Positions 1-9,028 of a stretch of 38,544 bases of DNA are shown piece after piece. Under the pieces are notes generated by a model. It was not told the origin of the DNA. It was given only the letters and a program-made list of their open reading frames with translations, and ran no database searches. The DNA is from Bacillota bacterium (GTDB taxonomy: Bacteria > Bacillota > Bacilli > ZCTH02-B2): NCBI GenBank assembly GCA_017577895.1, contig PKQY01000017.1, forward strand, positions 1-38,544, in the 5' to 3' direction. A program made the position numbers and the translations under genes. Position 1 is the first letter of the stretch; each line of letters opens with the position of its first letter.

Positions 1-59
1 CGTGAGCATTTGCCTATACCTCTAAGAGGGGATTGTCAAGTAAAATCCTGAAAAGGGAA

Positions 60-96
60 CAAAAAACCGGAGCCGGTTGATGTCCGGCTCCGGTTT
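60..96 (-). terminator. Rho-independent terminator after yqfO
   Basis: Read on the minus strand, a perfect 13-bp stem (arms 84-96 and 64-76, rich in CCGG and CTCCGG) with a 7-nt loop at 77-83 is followed by a run of U from the A-run at 61-66. It starts 14 nt after the yqfO stop codon and closes the trmK-yqfO unit. Confidence 0.9.
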
Positions 97-110
97 CATT
101 GCCGCAATCG

Positions 111-1232
111 TCACAAGAAAGAAAACGGATCGGTATTGACCTCGGAGACAATAACTTCTGTCTTCCACTGTTTTTCCGCCAATGCTTCGCTCAAATAGGC
201 CGCCAAACGCCGTTTCATCACTTGCTCCACGTGATGGCCCGGGTCCACCAGCGCCAGTCCCGCGGCCATGGCTTCATGGGCGGTATGATAGTAGACATCC
301 CCCGTCACCAGCACGTCGATGCCGCACGTCGCTGCCTGAGGAATAAAACGGTTGCCGTCACCGCCGATGATCCCTACCGTTTTGACCCCTTTCTCTGGGT
401 CACCGACGTATCGCAGTCCTTTCAGGCCGAACACGTCTTTGACTTTTTGGGCAAAGGCCGCCAGTGTCATGGGCTCAGACAACGTGCCTTTTCGCCCCAA
501 ACCGTAGAAGGTTCCCTCCTGTTCCAGCGGATACACGTCGTAAGCCACTTCCTCATACGGATGGGCCTCCAGCATCGCCCGAATGACGCGGGACTGGATC
601 GATTCGGGCACGATGGTCTCCAGTCGCACTTCCGCCACCCGTTCCAGGGTGCCTTGTTGGCCGATGAACGGATTGGTCCCTTCTCGCGGCATAAACGTCC
701 CAGTTCCGGGAATTTGAAACGTGCAATGGGAATAATTGCCGATCCAGCCGGCGCCCGCATTGGCCATGGCGTCCATGACCGGCTCCACATGATCGGTCGG
801 AATAAAGACGACAATTTTTTTCAATTTTTCCTGCTGCAGCGGAATCAACACCTCGGTCTGTTGGAGCCCCAATTCCTCCGCCAGCCAATCGTTCAGCCCG
901 CCTTGGGCCACGTCGAGATTGGTGTGGGCCACGTAGACGGCAATGTCGTGTTTGAGGCATTTCTCCAAGAGTCTTCCTTGGGGCAAATCGGTGCGCACAT
1001 GCTGGATGGGCCGAAAAATGACAGCGTGATGGGCGATGATCAAATCGACGTTTTTGGCAATAGCCTCATCGACGACCGGCTCCAGCACATCCAGGGCCAC
1101 CATCACGCGCCGCACTTCCTTTTGCAGGGTGCCCACCTGCAAACCGATGCGCGCTTCATCCCCTTCCATGGCCAATTTTTTAGGCGCCAGTTGTTCCACC
1201 AATTGAATTACGGTTTGCCCGTGCGCATACAT
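111..1232 (-). CDS. yqfO: Nif3-like dinuclear metal centre protein (YqfO/DUF34 family)
   Basis: A 373-residue protein, the same length as B. subtilis YqfO. Family members are cytosolic toroid proteins that bind two metal ions; the reaction is not settled, although GTP cyclohydrolase 1 type 2 is a common label. Metal-ligand motifs are visible: AHHAVIF at 67-73 and AHTNLD at 102-107 in the N-terminal half, and a YHTAHEA / GHHVEQ region around 310-337 in the C-terminal half. The middle of about 120 residues corresponds to the PII/CutA-like insertion of the long form. The open frame continues 72 codons upstream inside trmK, but ATG at 1232 has a GGAGGTG site 8 nt before it and matches the family start. 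It overlaps the end of trmK by 25 nt, so the two are probably translationally coupled. Confidence 0.93.
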   Translation of the reverse strand: MYAHGQTVIQLVEQLAPKKLAMEGDEARIGLQVGTLQKEVRRVMVALDVLEPVVDEAIAKNVDLIIAHHAVIFRPIQHVRTDLPQGRLLEKCLKHDIAVYVAHTNLDVAQGGLNDWLAEELGLQQTEVLIPLQQEKLKKIVVFIPTDHVEPVMDAMANAGAGWIGNYSHCTFQIPGTGTFMPREGTNPFIGQQGTLERVAEVRLETIVPESIQSRVIRAMLEAHPYEEVAYDVYPLEQEGTFYGLGRKGTLSEPMTLAAFAQKVKDVFGLKGLRYVGDPEKGVKTVGIIGGDGNRFIPQAATCGIDVLVTGDVYYHTAHEAMAAGLALVDPGHHVEQVMKRRLAAYLSEALAEKQWKTEVIVSEVNTDPFSFL

Positions 1233-2002
1233 TGGGCCAGCACCTCCAATTGCGCCAATTGATTCGTCAATGGACCGATTTTTTGCCGTTCCGCTGTATG
1301 CCGGGCCCTTTTCAATCCGGCCAGGATACGGCGCCGCTTCTCCGCCGCCTCTTCCATCCGCATGAGCAGCAATTGGCGCGTCCCGTCGTCCGGGGCTTCC
1401 CACGCCTTTTGCAGCAGGCGCGGCCCCAGCAAATATAACAAAAACCAATCGTCTTTTATAAATGCCAGTTCCCGTTGGCGGGCCAATGTTTCGGCAGCCG
1501 CCGCATAGGCGTCATCGGAACCCGGTTCGTAGGTGAGAATCTCGTATACGTACCCCTCATCGAAAACCAATTGTTCATCCAACAATTTCCACTGTTGGCC
1601 CAACAAGGTGGTGCGCAGCCGGTGGGAAGCCATGTTGGGCTGCAGCACGAGCCGCTGAAACGAGCGGGTCTTTTCCGGATCCGCCCGCAACAGCTCATCC
1701 ATCAACACGCCGCCCATGCCCGCCATCACCACGGTGTGGACTTCACCTTGTTCCAACGCCTTCAAGCCGTCGCCGAGGCGCACGTCAATCCGATGGCTCA
1801 GGCCGGCGGCGTGGACCGCCTGCTGCGCCCGGCGGCATGGCCCCTCCCGTACGTCGGTGGCCACGGCCCAAGGCGTGTGGTCCCATTTCACCAACGCAAT
1901 GGGCAAATGGGCGTGATCCGTCCCGACGTCGGCCATCGGTACACCGGGGGGAACCATGGCCGCCACGGCCGCCAATCGGGGGGATAGTTCCTTTTTCCAC
2001 AT
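1208..2002 (-). CDS. trmK: tRNA (adenine22-N1)-methyltransferase TrmK
   Basis: SAM-dependent enzyme that methylates N1 of adenine 22 in the D-loop region of certain tRNAs. A Rossmann-type SAM motif DVGTDHAHLP lies near residues 25-34, followed by the family signature AGMGG and a LQPN motif; the C-terminal third is a charged helical domain. About 264 residues against 238 in B. subtilis YqfN. The start is uncertain: ATG 2002 fits the family N-terminus best, but ATG 2011 and GTG 2032 are in frame and none has a convincing ribosome binding site. The neighbours rpoD upstream and yqfO downstream match the B. subtilis order, but the cytochrome gene cccA that sits between sigA and trmK there is absent. 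Confidence 0.9.
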   Translation of the reverse strand: MWKKELSPRLAAVAAMVPPGVPMADVGTDHAHLPIALVKWDHTPWAVATDVREGPCRRAQQAVHAAGLSHRIDVRLGDGLKALEQGEVHTVVMAGMGGVLMDELLRADPEKTRSFQRLVLQPNMASHRLRTTLLGQQWKLLDEQLVFDEGYVYEILTYEPGSDDAYAAAAETLARQRELAFIKDDWFLLYLLGPRLLQKAWEAPDDGTRQLLLMRMEEAAEKRRRILAGLKRARHTAERQKIGPLTNQLAQLEVLAQCMRTGKP

Positions 2003-2130
2003 CGGCATCATGTGATTTGGTTGTCGCCCCACTTTTTTCGGTCACAAAAACACCGAACAATTTTTTAAATATTCGCCATCCCGTCCCAAATGCGTTTGCA
2101 TTTGCATTGGCAAGAAGGTAAAATGATAGC

Positions 2131-2160
2131 AAAGAAAAGAACCCACTGAAACGTGAGTTC
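2131..2160 (-). terminator. Rho-independent terminator after rpoD
   Basis: Minus-strand stem of 8 bp (arms 2153-2160 and 2139-2146, one G-U pair) with a 6-nt loop, followed by TTTTCTTT from 2131-2138. It begins 2 nt after the rpoD stop and separates dnaG-rpoD from trmK-yqfO. Confidence 0.85.
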
Positions 2161-2162
2161 CG

Positions 2163-3365
2163 TCATTCGAGGAAGTCTTTTAGCCGTTTGCTGCGGCTCG
2201 GATGGCGCAATTTGCGCAACGCCTTGGCTTCAATTTGGCGAATCCGCTCGCGGGTGACGCCGAACACTTGGCCGACTTCTTCCAACGTGCGTGTGCGGCC
2301 GTCGTCCAAGCCGAACCGTAACCGCAAGACGTGTTCTTCCCGTTCGGTCAACGTGTCCAGGACTTCTTCCAGCTGTTCTTTCAGCAACTCGTAAGCCGCG
2401 GCATCGGAAGGTGCCAACGCGTCCTGGTCTTCAATGAAGTCACCCAGATGGGAGTCGTCTTCTTCGCCAATGGGCGTTTCCAATGAAACCGGTTCCTGGG
2501 CGATTTTGATGATTTCCCGCACTTTTTCCGGTGTCATGTCCATTTCTTTGGCAATTTCCTCAGCCGTCGGTTCCCGGCCCAACTCTTGCAACAACTGACG
2601 GGAAACGCGAATCAACTTGTTGATCGTCTCTACCATGTGCACCGGAATGCGGATGGTCCGCGCCTGATCGGCAATCGCCCGCGTAATGGCTTGCCGAATC
2701 CACCACGTGGCATACGTGCTGAACTTGTAGCCTTTTCTATAATCGAATTTCTCAACCGCTTTCAACAAGCCCATATTGCCTTCTTGAATCAAGTCCAAAA
2801 ACAGCATGCCCCGGCCAACGTACCGTTTGGCAATGCTGACCACCAGCCGGAGGTTCGCTTCCGCCAGCCGCTTTTTCGCTTCTTGGTCGCCTTGCTCGAT
2901 GCGTTTGGCCAGCTCAATCTCTTCTTCGGCCGTCAACAGCGGAACGCGGCCGATCTCTTTCAAGTACATCCGCACCGGGTCGTTGATTTTCACGCCGGGC
3001 GGCACCGACAGGTCGTCGTCGAGCAAGTAATCGTCATGCTCGCCTTCGTGAACCAAATCGGCATCCAAATCGGCGAGGTCCAAATCTTCTTCGGACTCAT
3101 TGATCACTTCAATGCCTTGGTCCGCCAGCTGTTCAAAAAACTCGTCGATCTGTTCCGGATCTTGATCGTATGGAGCCAGGCGCTCCATAATTTCTTGATA
3201 CGTGATCACCCCGCGCTTTTTGGCACTTTCCAGCAGTTGTTGCTTCGCTTGCTCCAGTGTCATCAATGGTTGCTGATCTTCAACGGATTTTTCTTTTTCT
3301 TTGGTTTTTGTTTCTTTTTCTTTTGCTTTTGCTTTCTCCACGGATTTTTCTTTTGTTTTCTCCAT
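2163..3365 (-). CDS. rpoD: RNA polymerase primary sigma factor SigA (RpoD)
   Basis: Housekeeping sigma-70 factor, 400 residues. All conserved regions are seen: region 1.1 (from MTLEQAKQQL), the SVPPGVKINDPVRMYLKEIG block, region 2 with RYVGRGMLFLDLIQEGN and YKFSTYATWWIRQAI, region 3, and region 4 with VFGVTRERIRQIEAKALRKL, ending in KRLKDFLE as in B. subtilis SigA. The start is ATG 3365, because an AGGAGGG site lies 6 nt upstream; the in-frame ATG at 3383 lies before that site. Unusual point: residues 2-29 form a Lys/Glu-rich tail in which KEKSVE occurs twice (5-10 and 24-29), making the protein about 30 residues longer than B. subtilis SigA. It follows dnaG after 46 nt, the classical macromolecular-synthesis pair. 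Confidence 0.98.
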   Translation of the reverse strand: MEKTKEKSVEKAKAKEKETKTKEKEKSVEDQQPLMTLEQAKQQLLESAKKRGVITYQEIMERLAPYDQDPEQIDEFFEQLADQGIEVINESEEDLDLADLDADLVHEGEHDDYLLDDDLSVPPGVKINDPVRMYLKEIGRVPLLTAEEEIELAKRIEQGDQEAKKRLAEANLRLVVSIAKRYVGRGMLFLDLIQEGNMGLLKAVEKFDYRKGYKFSTYATWWIRQAITRAIADQARTIRIPVHMVETINKLIRVSRQLLQELGREPTAEEIAKEMDMTPEKVREIIKIAQEPVSLETPIGEEDDSHLGDFIEDQDALAPSDAAAYELLKEQLEEVLDTLTEREEHVLRLRFGLDDGRTRTLEEVGQVFGVTRERIRQIEAKALRKLRHPSRSKRLKDFLE

Positions 3366-3411
3366 AAAAGACCCTCCTTCCATCTACTCAACCACTCGCG
3401 GCACTGTCCAC

Positions 3412-5250
3412 TCACATGGACAAATGACGGACTGGGGGTCGTTGCATCCGCATCTCTCTCTTTATCCGGAGCAACTGTTGCGCCAATTCCAGCGCCCGTT
3501 CCGTGTCGCCCAGCCGTTCGGCCTTCTGCATCTCTTCCCGTGTCTCTTCGAACTCCATCCACTTGGGATACCGCTTGATCTCTGCAACATAATCGGCCAA
3601 GGCTTGCGGGGAAACGTCGCCTTCCAATTCCATCATGGCCAGCTCGCTGGCCATTTCCACCAGCCGGACATCCGTCAACGAATGGATGAACCGATTGAGG
3701 TCCATCTCCCCGTGCCGTTCATAAAAAGCGTATATATAGGCTGCCAAGACCGCGTGCTCTTCTTCGTTGAACTGGCTGCCGATCTCTTGCTGTACATACG
3801 GAATGATCCGGCCATCCCGCATCATCCAGGCCAGCAAATGCCGCTCGGCCGTATAATAGGCCGGAAACCGCTTGACCGTTGCCATCCCATGTTGTCTACT
3901 AGTATGGCCTGTGACAACCACATTATCCCAATTCGTTTGCCCCGCTTGCTTGCGCCGATAATAAATCCGCCGTTGTTCCTCTTTCAGCGCATCCAGAGAC
4001 AACTGGAATTCGGCCGCCAACTCCCGCAAATAATGATCCCGCTCGACGGCGAAGGGCAATTCGGTGACGAGCTCCAGCGCCTTTTGGACATAACGAAAAC
4101 GGGAATCTTCATCGTTGAGGTCAAACTGCCGGCGCAGTTGCTTGAGGCGATACGGCACCACGGGCAAGGCATTGCCAATTACTTCATACAAAAAGGCTTC
4201 CCGACCGTTTTCCCGGATATACTGATCCGGGTCTTTTCCTTGCGGAATTTCCGCAATCCGCACCGAACATCCTGCTTGCCGCAACACGTCGATGCCCCGC
4301 AAGGATGCGTTTTGACCGGCTTGGTCGGCGTCAAAACAGAGCACGACCTTTTCCGCATGCCGGCGCAAGATGCGGGCATGTTCCGGCGTCACCGCGGTCC
4401 CCAACGTCGCCACCACGTGCTCGATCCCATGTTGGACGGCCGTGATGACGTCCATGTACCCCTCCATGATGATCACTTCGTTTTTTGCTCGTATAGCCGA
4501 ACGGGCCTGATGCAGATGGTACAACACCCGGCTCTTGGAAAACAGGATCGTCTCCGGGCTGTTGAGGTACTTGGGCTGTTGTTCCGACGGACCCAACAGG
4601 CGTCCGCCGAACGCAATCACCCGGCCGCGCAAATCGAAAATGGGGATCATCAGCCGATGGCGAAATTTGTCATAATATCTGTTTTGTCCTTTTGTTTCAG
4701 AAAGTAAACCCCCTTTTGCCAACAGGTCCGGCGAAAACCCCTTCTTTTGTAAAAATTTGGCCAGCACATCCCATTGATCCGGCGCATAGCCGAGCTGGAA
4801 TGTCTGGACCGCCTTCCCGTCGATACCCCGTTGGCGCAAATACGCCTGCGCTGCTGCTCCGTGCTGCGGATGCAGCAACAAATAGCGATACAGCTTGAGC
4901 GCCCACGCGTAGGCTTCCAACAACGTCTCTTTTTCGCTCCGGCCGGCGGCCGGCGACTCGTCCTGAGGCATGTCCACGCCCGCCTCTTGGGCCAAAGTCC
5001 GGACGGCCTCGGTGAACGTCAAGCCCTCCATTTCTTGGATGAAGGTAAACACGTTGCCGCCTTTTCCGCAGCCAAAGCAGTGGAAAATCTGTTTTTCGGG
5101 GGAAACCGAGAAGGAGGGAGTTTTTTCCGAATGGAATGGACATAACCCGAAGTAATTCCGTCCGCTTTTGCGCAATGGGACGTACCGCCCCACGACTTCC
5201 ACGATGTCCACTCGGTTGCGGACTTCTTCGAGTATCGACTCAGGGATCAT
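3412..5250 (-). CDS. dnaG: DNA primase DnaG
   Basis: Synthesises RNA primers at the replication fork; about 612 residues. The N-terminal zinc-binding domain has the CHC2 ligands Cys37, His40, Cys58 and Cys61 (CPFHSEKTPSF ... HCFGCGKGG). The core TOPRIM domain shows the catalytic Glu in EVIIMEGYMDV and the DxD-type site in LCFDADQAGQ. The C-terminal part is the helicase-binding region. ATG 5250 is preferred over ATG 5259 because the GAAGGG site is 10 nt from the former and only about 1 nt from the latter. First gene of the dnaG-rpoD operon. Confidence 0.97.
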   Translation of the reverse strand: MIPESILEEVRNRVDIVEVVGRYVPLRKSGRNYFGLCPFHSEKTPSFSVSPEKQIFHCFGCGKGGNVFTFIQEMEGLTFTEAVRTLAQEAGVDMPQDESPAAGRSEKETLLEAYAWALKLYRYLLLHPQHGAAAQAYLRQRGIDGKAVQTFQLGYAPDQWDVLAKFLQKKGFSPDLLAKGGLLSETKGQNRYYDKFRHRLMIPIFDLRGRVIAFGGRLLGPSEQQPKYLNSPETILFSKSRVLYHLHQARSAIRAKNEVIIMEGYMDVITAVQHGIEHVVATLGTAVTPEHARILRRHAEKVVLCFDADQAGQNASLRGIDVLRQAGCSVRIAEIPQGKDPDQYIRENGREAFLYEVIGNALPVVPYRLKQLRRQFDLNDEDSRFRYVQKALELVTELPFAVERDHYLRELAAEFQLSLDALKEEQRRIYYRRKQAGQTNWDNVVVTGHTSRQHGMATVKRFPAYYTAERHLLAWMMRDGRIIPYVQQEIGSQFNEEEHAVLAAYIYAFYERHGEMDLNRFIHSLTDVRLVEMASELAMMELEGDVSPQALADYVAEIKRYPKWMEFEETREEMQKAERLGDTERALELAQQLLRIKREMRMQRPPVRHLSM

Positions 5251-5332
5251 CGGTGCCATTCCCTTCGCCTGTCAACTGAAATACTGTATTCTACAAAAAA
5301 AGAGTTTTTCCTTCTTCTCCGTGGCACATTTT

Positions 5333-5381
5333 GTCGAAAAATCGACATCCCCTTCCGAAAAACGGATCTACAGTATTATAT
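5333..5381 (-). promoter_or_regulatory. Probable dnaG-rpoD promoter and leader hairpins
   Basis: A perfect TATAAT box lies at 5375-5380 on the minus strand in the T-rich tract upstream of dnaG; no good -35 hexamer is seen at 16-18 nt. Just downstream, the predicted leader has two small hairpins with T-rich loops: TCCG/CGGA arms within 5354-5366 and GTCGA/TCGAC arms within 5333-5346. Neither is followed by a U-tract, so they are not terminators. Placement in the only gap before dnaG supports the call; the weak -35 lowers confidence. Confidence 0.5.
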
Positions 5382-5414
5382 ACGTGAAGAAACAAAAAAA
5401 TCCTTCAACTTCAT

Positions 5415-5443
5415 AAAAAACAGGCCCGTCACAAGACGGTGCC
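5415..5443 (-). terminator. Rho-independent terminator overlapping the ppsR stop
   Basis: Minus-strand hairpin 5423-5443 (GGC-A-CCGTC paired with GACGG-GCC, loop TTGT) followed after TG by six U (5415-5420). The stop codon of ppsR (5429-5431) lies inside the hairpin. Confidence 0.8.
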
Positions 5444-6250
5444 CCGTTGTCGCAGCAGTTCCAAAATTTGATTGGCAGTCTCTTCCACCGCTTTGTTGGA
5501 TACATCGATGACCGGACAGCCGATGCGGCGCATGATTTCGTCGGCATACGCCAGCTCTTGGGCGATGCGCTCGGGATTGGCGTAGTTGGCGGAAGACGAC
5601 AGCCCCAGCGCCTTCAGCCGCTCGTTGCGAATGCGCACCAACGCTTCCGGCTTGATCGTCAACCCGATGCATTGATGAGGCGGGATTTGAAACAGTTCCT
5701 CCGGCGGTTCCACTTCCGGAATGAGCGGTACATTGGCCACTTTGTACCGCTTGTGGGCCAAGTACATGGACAACGGCGTCTTGGAAGTGCGGGAGACGCC
5801 GATGAGCACCACATCCGCCCGCAAAATGCCCCGGGAATCCCGGCCGTCGTCGTACTTGACGGCGAACTCGATGGCTTCCACCCGCCGGAAATAGTCTTCG
5901 TCCAACTGCCGCACCAGTCCCGGTTGCAGTTTGGGCGTTTGTCCCAATTTGTCCGCCAAGGCGTGAATCAGCGGACCCATGATGTCCACCGTCGGCACAC
6001 CGAGTTCGGCAGCCCGCTGGAGCAACAGTTGACGATGCTGGGGCCGAACCAACGTGAAGACGATCAGGGCGTTGTTTTCCTGGGCCGAACGTACCATCTC
6101 TTCCACCGTGGCCTCGTCTTCCACGTACGGAATGCGCCGAATGGTCACCTGTCCCGGCGAAAACTGGCTCAAGGCAGCTCGCGTCACCAGTTCGGCGGTT
6201 TCCCCGACCGAATCGGAAAGAATGTAGATCATGGTTTCACGGGCAGCCAT
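5429..6250 (-). CDS. ppsR: Pyruvate, phosphate dikinase regulatory protein (kinase/phosphotransferase, DUF299)
   Basis: Bifunctional regulator family that inactivates PPDK by ADP-dependent Thr phosphorylation and reactivates it by Pi-dependent dephosphorylation. 273 residues, normal for the family. Signature parts: N-terminal MIYILSDSVGETAE, the P-loop GVSRTSKT at 151-158 followed by the conserved PLSMYLA, and a YDDG motif near 133-138 of the DUF299 core. ATG 6250 is chosen because the AGGAGG site, which overlaps the ccpN stop codon, is 7 nt upstream; ATG 6256 is too close. It follows ccpN by 11 nt, the arrangement of B. subtilis ccpN-yqfL, where both act on gluconeogenic carbon flux. Whether the target here is PPDK or PEP synthase cannot be seen. 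Confidence 0.93.
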   Translation of the reverse strand: MAARETMIYILSDSVGETAELVTRAALSQFSPGQVTIRRIPYVEDEATVEEMVRSAQENNALIVFTLVRPQHRQLLLQRAAELGVPTVDIMGPLIHALADKLGQTPKLQPGLVRQLDEDYFRRVEAIEFAVKYDDGRDSRGILRADVVLIGVSRTSKTPLSMYLAHKRYKVANVPLIPEVEPPEELFQIPPHQCIGLTIKPEALVRIRNERLKALGLSSSANYANPERIAQELAYADEIMRRIGCPVIDVSNKAVEETANQILELLRQRGTVL

Positions 6251-6261
6251 CCTCATTCCTC

Positions 6262-6912
6262 CTACACCGACTTCTCTTGGCCCAGTTCCACAAAGGCGCG
6301 GGTGATGGTCGTTTTCGTGATTCTCCCGATCACTTCCAGCTTTTCTTTGCCGTCCTCCGTCTTGACCGGCTTCACCACCGGCAGCGCATCCACTTGATTT
6401 TCAATCAATTTTTTCGCCGCGTCGAGGAGCGTCTCATCGGGCGTACACGTGATCAAATTGGGCATGCGGGTCATGATGATGCTGACGGGAATATCTTGCA
6501 GCGGCTGTTTGCCCATGGCGCTGCGCAACAGATCCTTGCGGGAAATGACCCCGGCCAAATTGCCGTCTTTTTTGGTCACGAACAACGTGCCGACATCTTG
6601 CACGAACATGGTGACTATGGCTTCGTACGCGGAGGTGGTCTCCTCCACCATGACCGGGACCGCCTTGTAGTCGCCGACGCGCATTTTGCGCATCTCCTCG
6701 GCAATGAGGGAATTGTTGCTGCGGCCGACGTAAAAATAGCCGACCCGCGGCCGTGCGTCCAAATAGCCGGCCATGGTCAAAATCGCCAAGTCGGGCCGGA
6801 GCGTCGCCCGGGTCAGCTGCAACGCCTCGGCAATCTGCTCGCCGGTAATCGGCCCTTTGTTCTTGACGATTTCGAGGATTTTTTCTTGGCGTTCGCTTAA
6901 TTCGATGACCAC
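6262..6912 (-). CDS. ccpN: CcpN-type transcriptional repressor of gluconeogenic genes (HTH plus two CBS domains)
   Basis: 216 residues, matching B. subtilis CcpN (212). Order: an N-terminal winged-helix HTH of about 60 residues (ERQEKILEIVKNKGPITGEQ then LTRATLRPDLAILTMAGYL), then two CBS motifs with GTLFVTKKDGNLAGVISRKD in the first and VDALPVVKP ... VIGRITK in the second. CBS domains bind adenine nucleotides; in B. subtilis CcpN represses gapB and pckA during growth on glucose. The real start is GTG 6912 behind AAGGGGGG; the open frame reaches further upstream only by running into glyS. It begins 40 nt after the glyS stop, with no terminator seen, so readthrough from glyQS is likely. Confidence 0.94.
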   Translation of the reverse strand: MVIELSERQEKILEIVKNKGPITGEQIAEALQLTRATLRPDLAILTMAGYLDARPRVGYFYVGRSNNSLIAEEMRKMRVGDYKAVPVMVEETTSAYEAIVTMFVQDVGTLFVTKKDGNLAGVISRKDLLRSAMGKQPLQDIPVSIIMTRMPNLITCTPDETLLDAAKKLIENQVDALPVVKPVKTEDGKEKLEVIGRITKTTITRAFVELGQEKSV

Positions 6913-6952
6913 CGCCCCCCTTCCCGGCACATGCCATGGAAACGTGAACCGT

Positions 6953-9028
6953 TCAGACTTGCAACTGGGTAAAATCGGCGTACCGATCCGTGAAATCGGC
7001 AATTTGGCGCAACAAGGCCAGCCGGTTGGCCCGCACGGCCTCATCGTCGACCATGACCATCACGTCGGCGAAAAACTGATGGATGGGCTCGGCCAGTTCC
7101 GACAGCACCGCCAGCTGACCGGCAACGTCGGAGGCTGCCGTCGCCTCCCAGGCGTCAACGGCTTTGCGATACGTTTCATACAGCCGCTTTTCGGCCGCTT
7201 CCGTCAGACGCTCGGGGTTGATGGCGGCATGGACCGCTTTGGCCGCCAAATTTTTCACCCGGGTAAACGCCTCCCACGTGCTTTTCATCTCCTCCCGGGC
7301 CACTTGTTCGTGCAACAGGCGCGCCCGCTGGGCCATACCCGCCAATCCGTGTCGGGTGGAAGCGAACACGGCGTCGATACAGTCATGCCGCACGTGCTCT
7401 TCCTGCAACAGATGTTTCAGCCGTTGGAACAAAAATTCCCGCAAGTCCTCGAGCAACGTTTCGGCGGGCCGTTCCAGCCCTTGCCGCTCTTGATATGCCG
7501 CCAGGGCCGTCTTCAGCAACTCTTCTACCGTTAGATCATACGCGCCATGAACGAGGATTTGCACCACCCCGTTGGCTTGCCGCCGCAACGCATACGGATC
7601 TTGTGAACCGGTGGGAATCAATCCCAAGGAAAAGAAGCCGATCAACGTATCCAGCTTGTCCGCCAGGCTCAAAACCGTGCCTACGGGACTGGAAGGCAAC
7701 GCATCGCCGGCATGCCGCGGCAAATGATGCTCAAACACGGCTTGGCTCACGGCTTCATTCTCGCCGGCCAGCCGGGCGTACACTTGGCCCATGATCCCTT
7801 CCAGTTCTGGAAATTCGTACACCATTTGGGTGACCAAATCAAACTTGCAAATTTCCGCTGCCCGCGACAGTTGCTGTTGGCTTTGGGCATCCAGCCCGAA
7901 CAGGGGCGCCAAAGCCATGGCGATGTTGCGCACCCGGCGCAGCTTGTCGCCCATGGTGCCGAGTCCTTCATGAAACACTACTTGTTCCAGCTTGGACACC
8001 GCTTGGTCGATGGGCAACTTCTGATCTTCCTCATAGAAGAAGCGGGCATCGGACAGTCGGGCCCGCAACACTTTTTCATTCCCTTTGCGCACCACGTCCA
8101 GATGGCGGTCGTCGCCATTGCGGACCGTCACAAAATAAGGCAACAGCCGGCCTTCGCCGTCGGTGACCGGAAAATACCGTTGATGCTCCCGCATGGAAGT
8201 GATGAGCACCGGCGACGGAATTTCCAGAAAGGCCGAATCGAAGGCGCCGTACAACACCGTCGGATATTCCACCAGATGGACGATTTCTTCCAGCAAATCG
8301 CCGTCCATCGGTACGGTCCAACCTTTCTCCCGGGCCAAGTTGTTCACCTGGTCGACGATCATTTGCCGCCGTTCGTCCACATCGGCGATGACCCACTGTT
8401 CCTGAAGACGCTGGACGTATTCCGACGGGTGACGCAAGGCGATGGTGTCCCCGAGAAAACGGTGGCCCCGGGTCCGGCGGTCCGACGTCACACCGGCAAT
8501 GTGCACCGGCACCACTTCTTCGTCCAGCAATGCCACCAGCCAGCGGATGGGCCGGATGTACCGGAGCGTCTGGCTCCCCCAACGCATGTGCTTCGGAAAA
8601 TGCAAGCCGGTGACTAGATCCGGCAAACCTTCCTCCAGCAGCTCTTTCACCGGCCGACCCGGACTGTCTTTGACGGCAAAGACGTAGCTGTGGCCGCCCA
8701 CGTCCCGAAAGACGAGCGCATCGGGGGACACGCCTTGGCTGCGGGCAAAGCCGAGGGCCGCTTTCGTCCAGGCGCCGGTTTCATCCACCGCGATGTTTTT
8801 TGCCGGTCCTTTGATCTCTTGCCGTAAATCGTCCTGTTTGTTCGGCAGGCCGCTGACCCACACCGCCAACCGCCGGGGCGTGGCAAATGCCCGGATGGCA
8901 TCGTACGAAAGGCGTGATGCCGCCAGCCAAGCCGCCGTCTTTTCTTTCAATTGGCGGATGGCGTCGGGGATGACCCGGGCCGGCATCTCTTCCAATCCGA
9001 TTTCCAAGAGAAACTCGCGCTTAGCCAT
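6953..9028 (-). CDS. glyS: Glycyl-tRNA synthetase beta subunit
   Basis: Beta subunit of the alpha2beta2 bacterial glycyl-tRNA synthetase; 691 residues, as usual. The N-terminus (LLEIGLEEMPARVIPDA) and the blocks WGSQTLRYIRPIRWLVAL, SMREHQRYFPV and KLDTLIGFFSLGLIPTGSQD are family signatures; the C-terminus is the DALR-like anticodon-binding region. ATG 9028 follows GGGAGGG and overlaps the last 8 nt of glyQ, so the subunits are translationally coupled, fitting equal stoichiometry. Confidence 0.98.
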   Translation of the reverse strand: MAKREFLLEIGLEEMPARVIPDAIRQLKEKTAAWLAASRLSYDAIRAFATPRRLAVWVSGLPNKQDDLRQEIKGPAKNIAVDETGAWTKAALGFARSQGVSPDALVFRDVGGHSYVFAVKDSPGRPVKELLEEGLPDLVTGLHFPKHMRWGSQTLRYIRPIRWLVALLDEEVVPVHIAGVTSDRRTRGHRFLGDTIALRHPSEYVQRLQEQWVIADVDERRQMIVDQVNNLAREKGWTVPMDGDLLEEIVHLVEYPTVLYGAFDSAFLEIPSPVLITSMREHQRYFPVTDGEGRLLPYFVTVRNGDDRHLDVVRKGNEKVLRARLSDARFFYEEDQKLPIDQAVSKLEQVVFHEGLGTMGDKLRRVRNIAMALAPLFGLDAQSQQQLSRAAEICKFDLVTQMVYEFPELEGIMGQVYARLAGENEAVSQAVFEHHLPRHAGDALPSSPVGTVLSLADKLDTLIGFFSLGLIPTGSQDPYALRRQANGVVQILVHGAYDLTVEELLKTALAAYQERQGLERPAETLLEDLREFLFQRLKHLLQEEHVRHDCIDAVFASTRHGLAGMAQRARLLHEQVAREEMKSTWEAFTRVKNLAAKAVHAAINPERLTEAAEKRLYETYRKAVDAWEATAASDVAGQLAVLSELAEPIHQFFADVMVMVDDEAVRANRLALLRQIADFTDRYADFTQLQV

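Noticed and set aside
99..1262. Long plus-strand ORF (387 codons) opposite yqfO
   Set aside because: It is the antisense shadow of a clear Nif3-family gene, has no binding site and no family resemblance.
3301..4707. Long plus-strand ORF (468 codons) over rpoD and dnaG
   Set aside because: Antisense to two unambiguous genes; low-complexity Phe-rich start is the reverse of the Lys/Glu tail.
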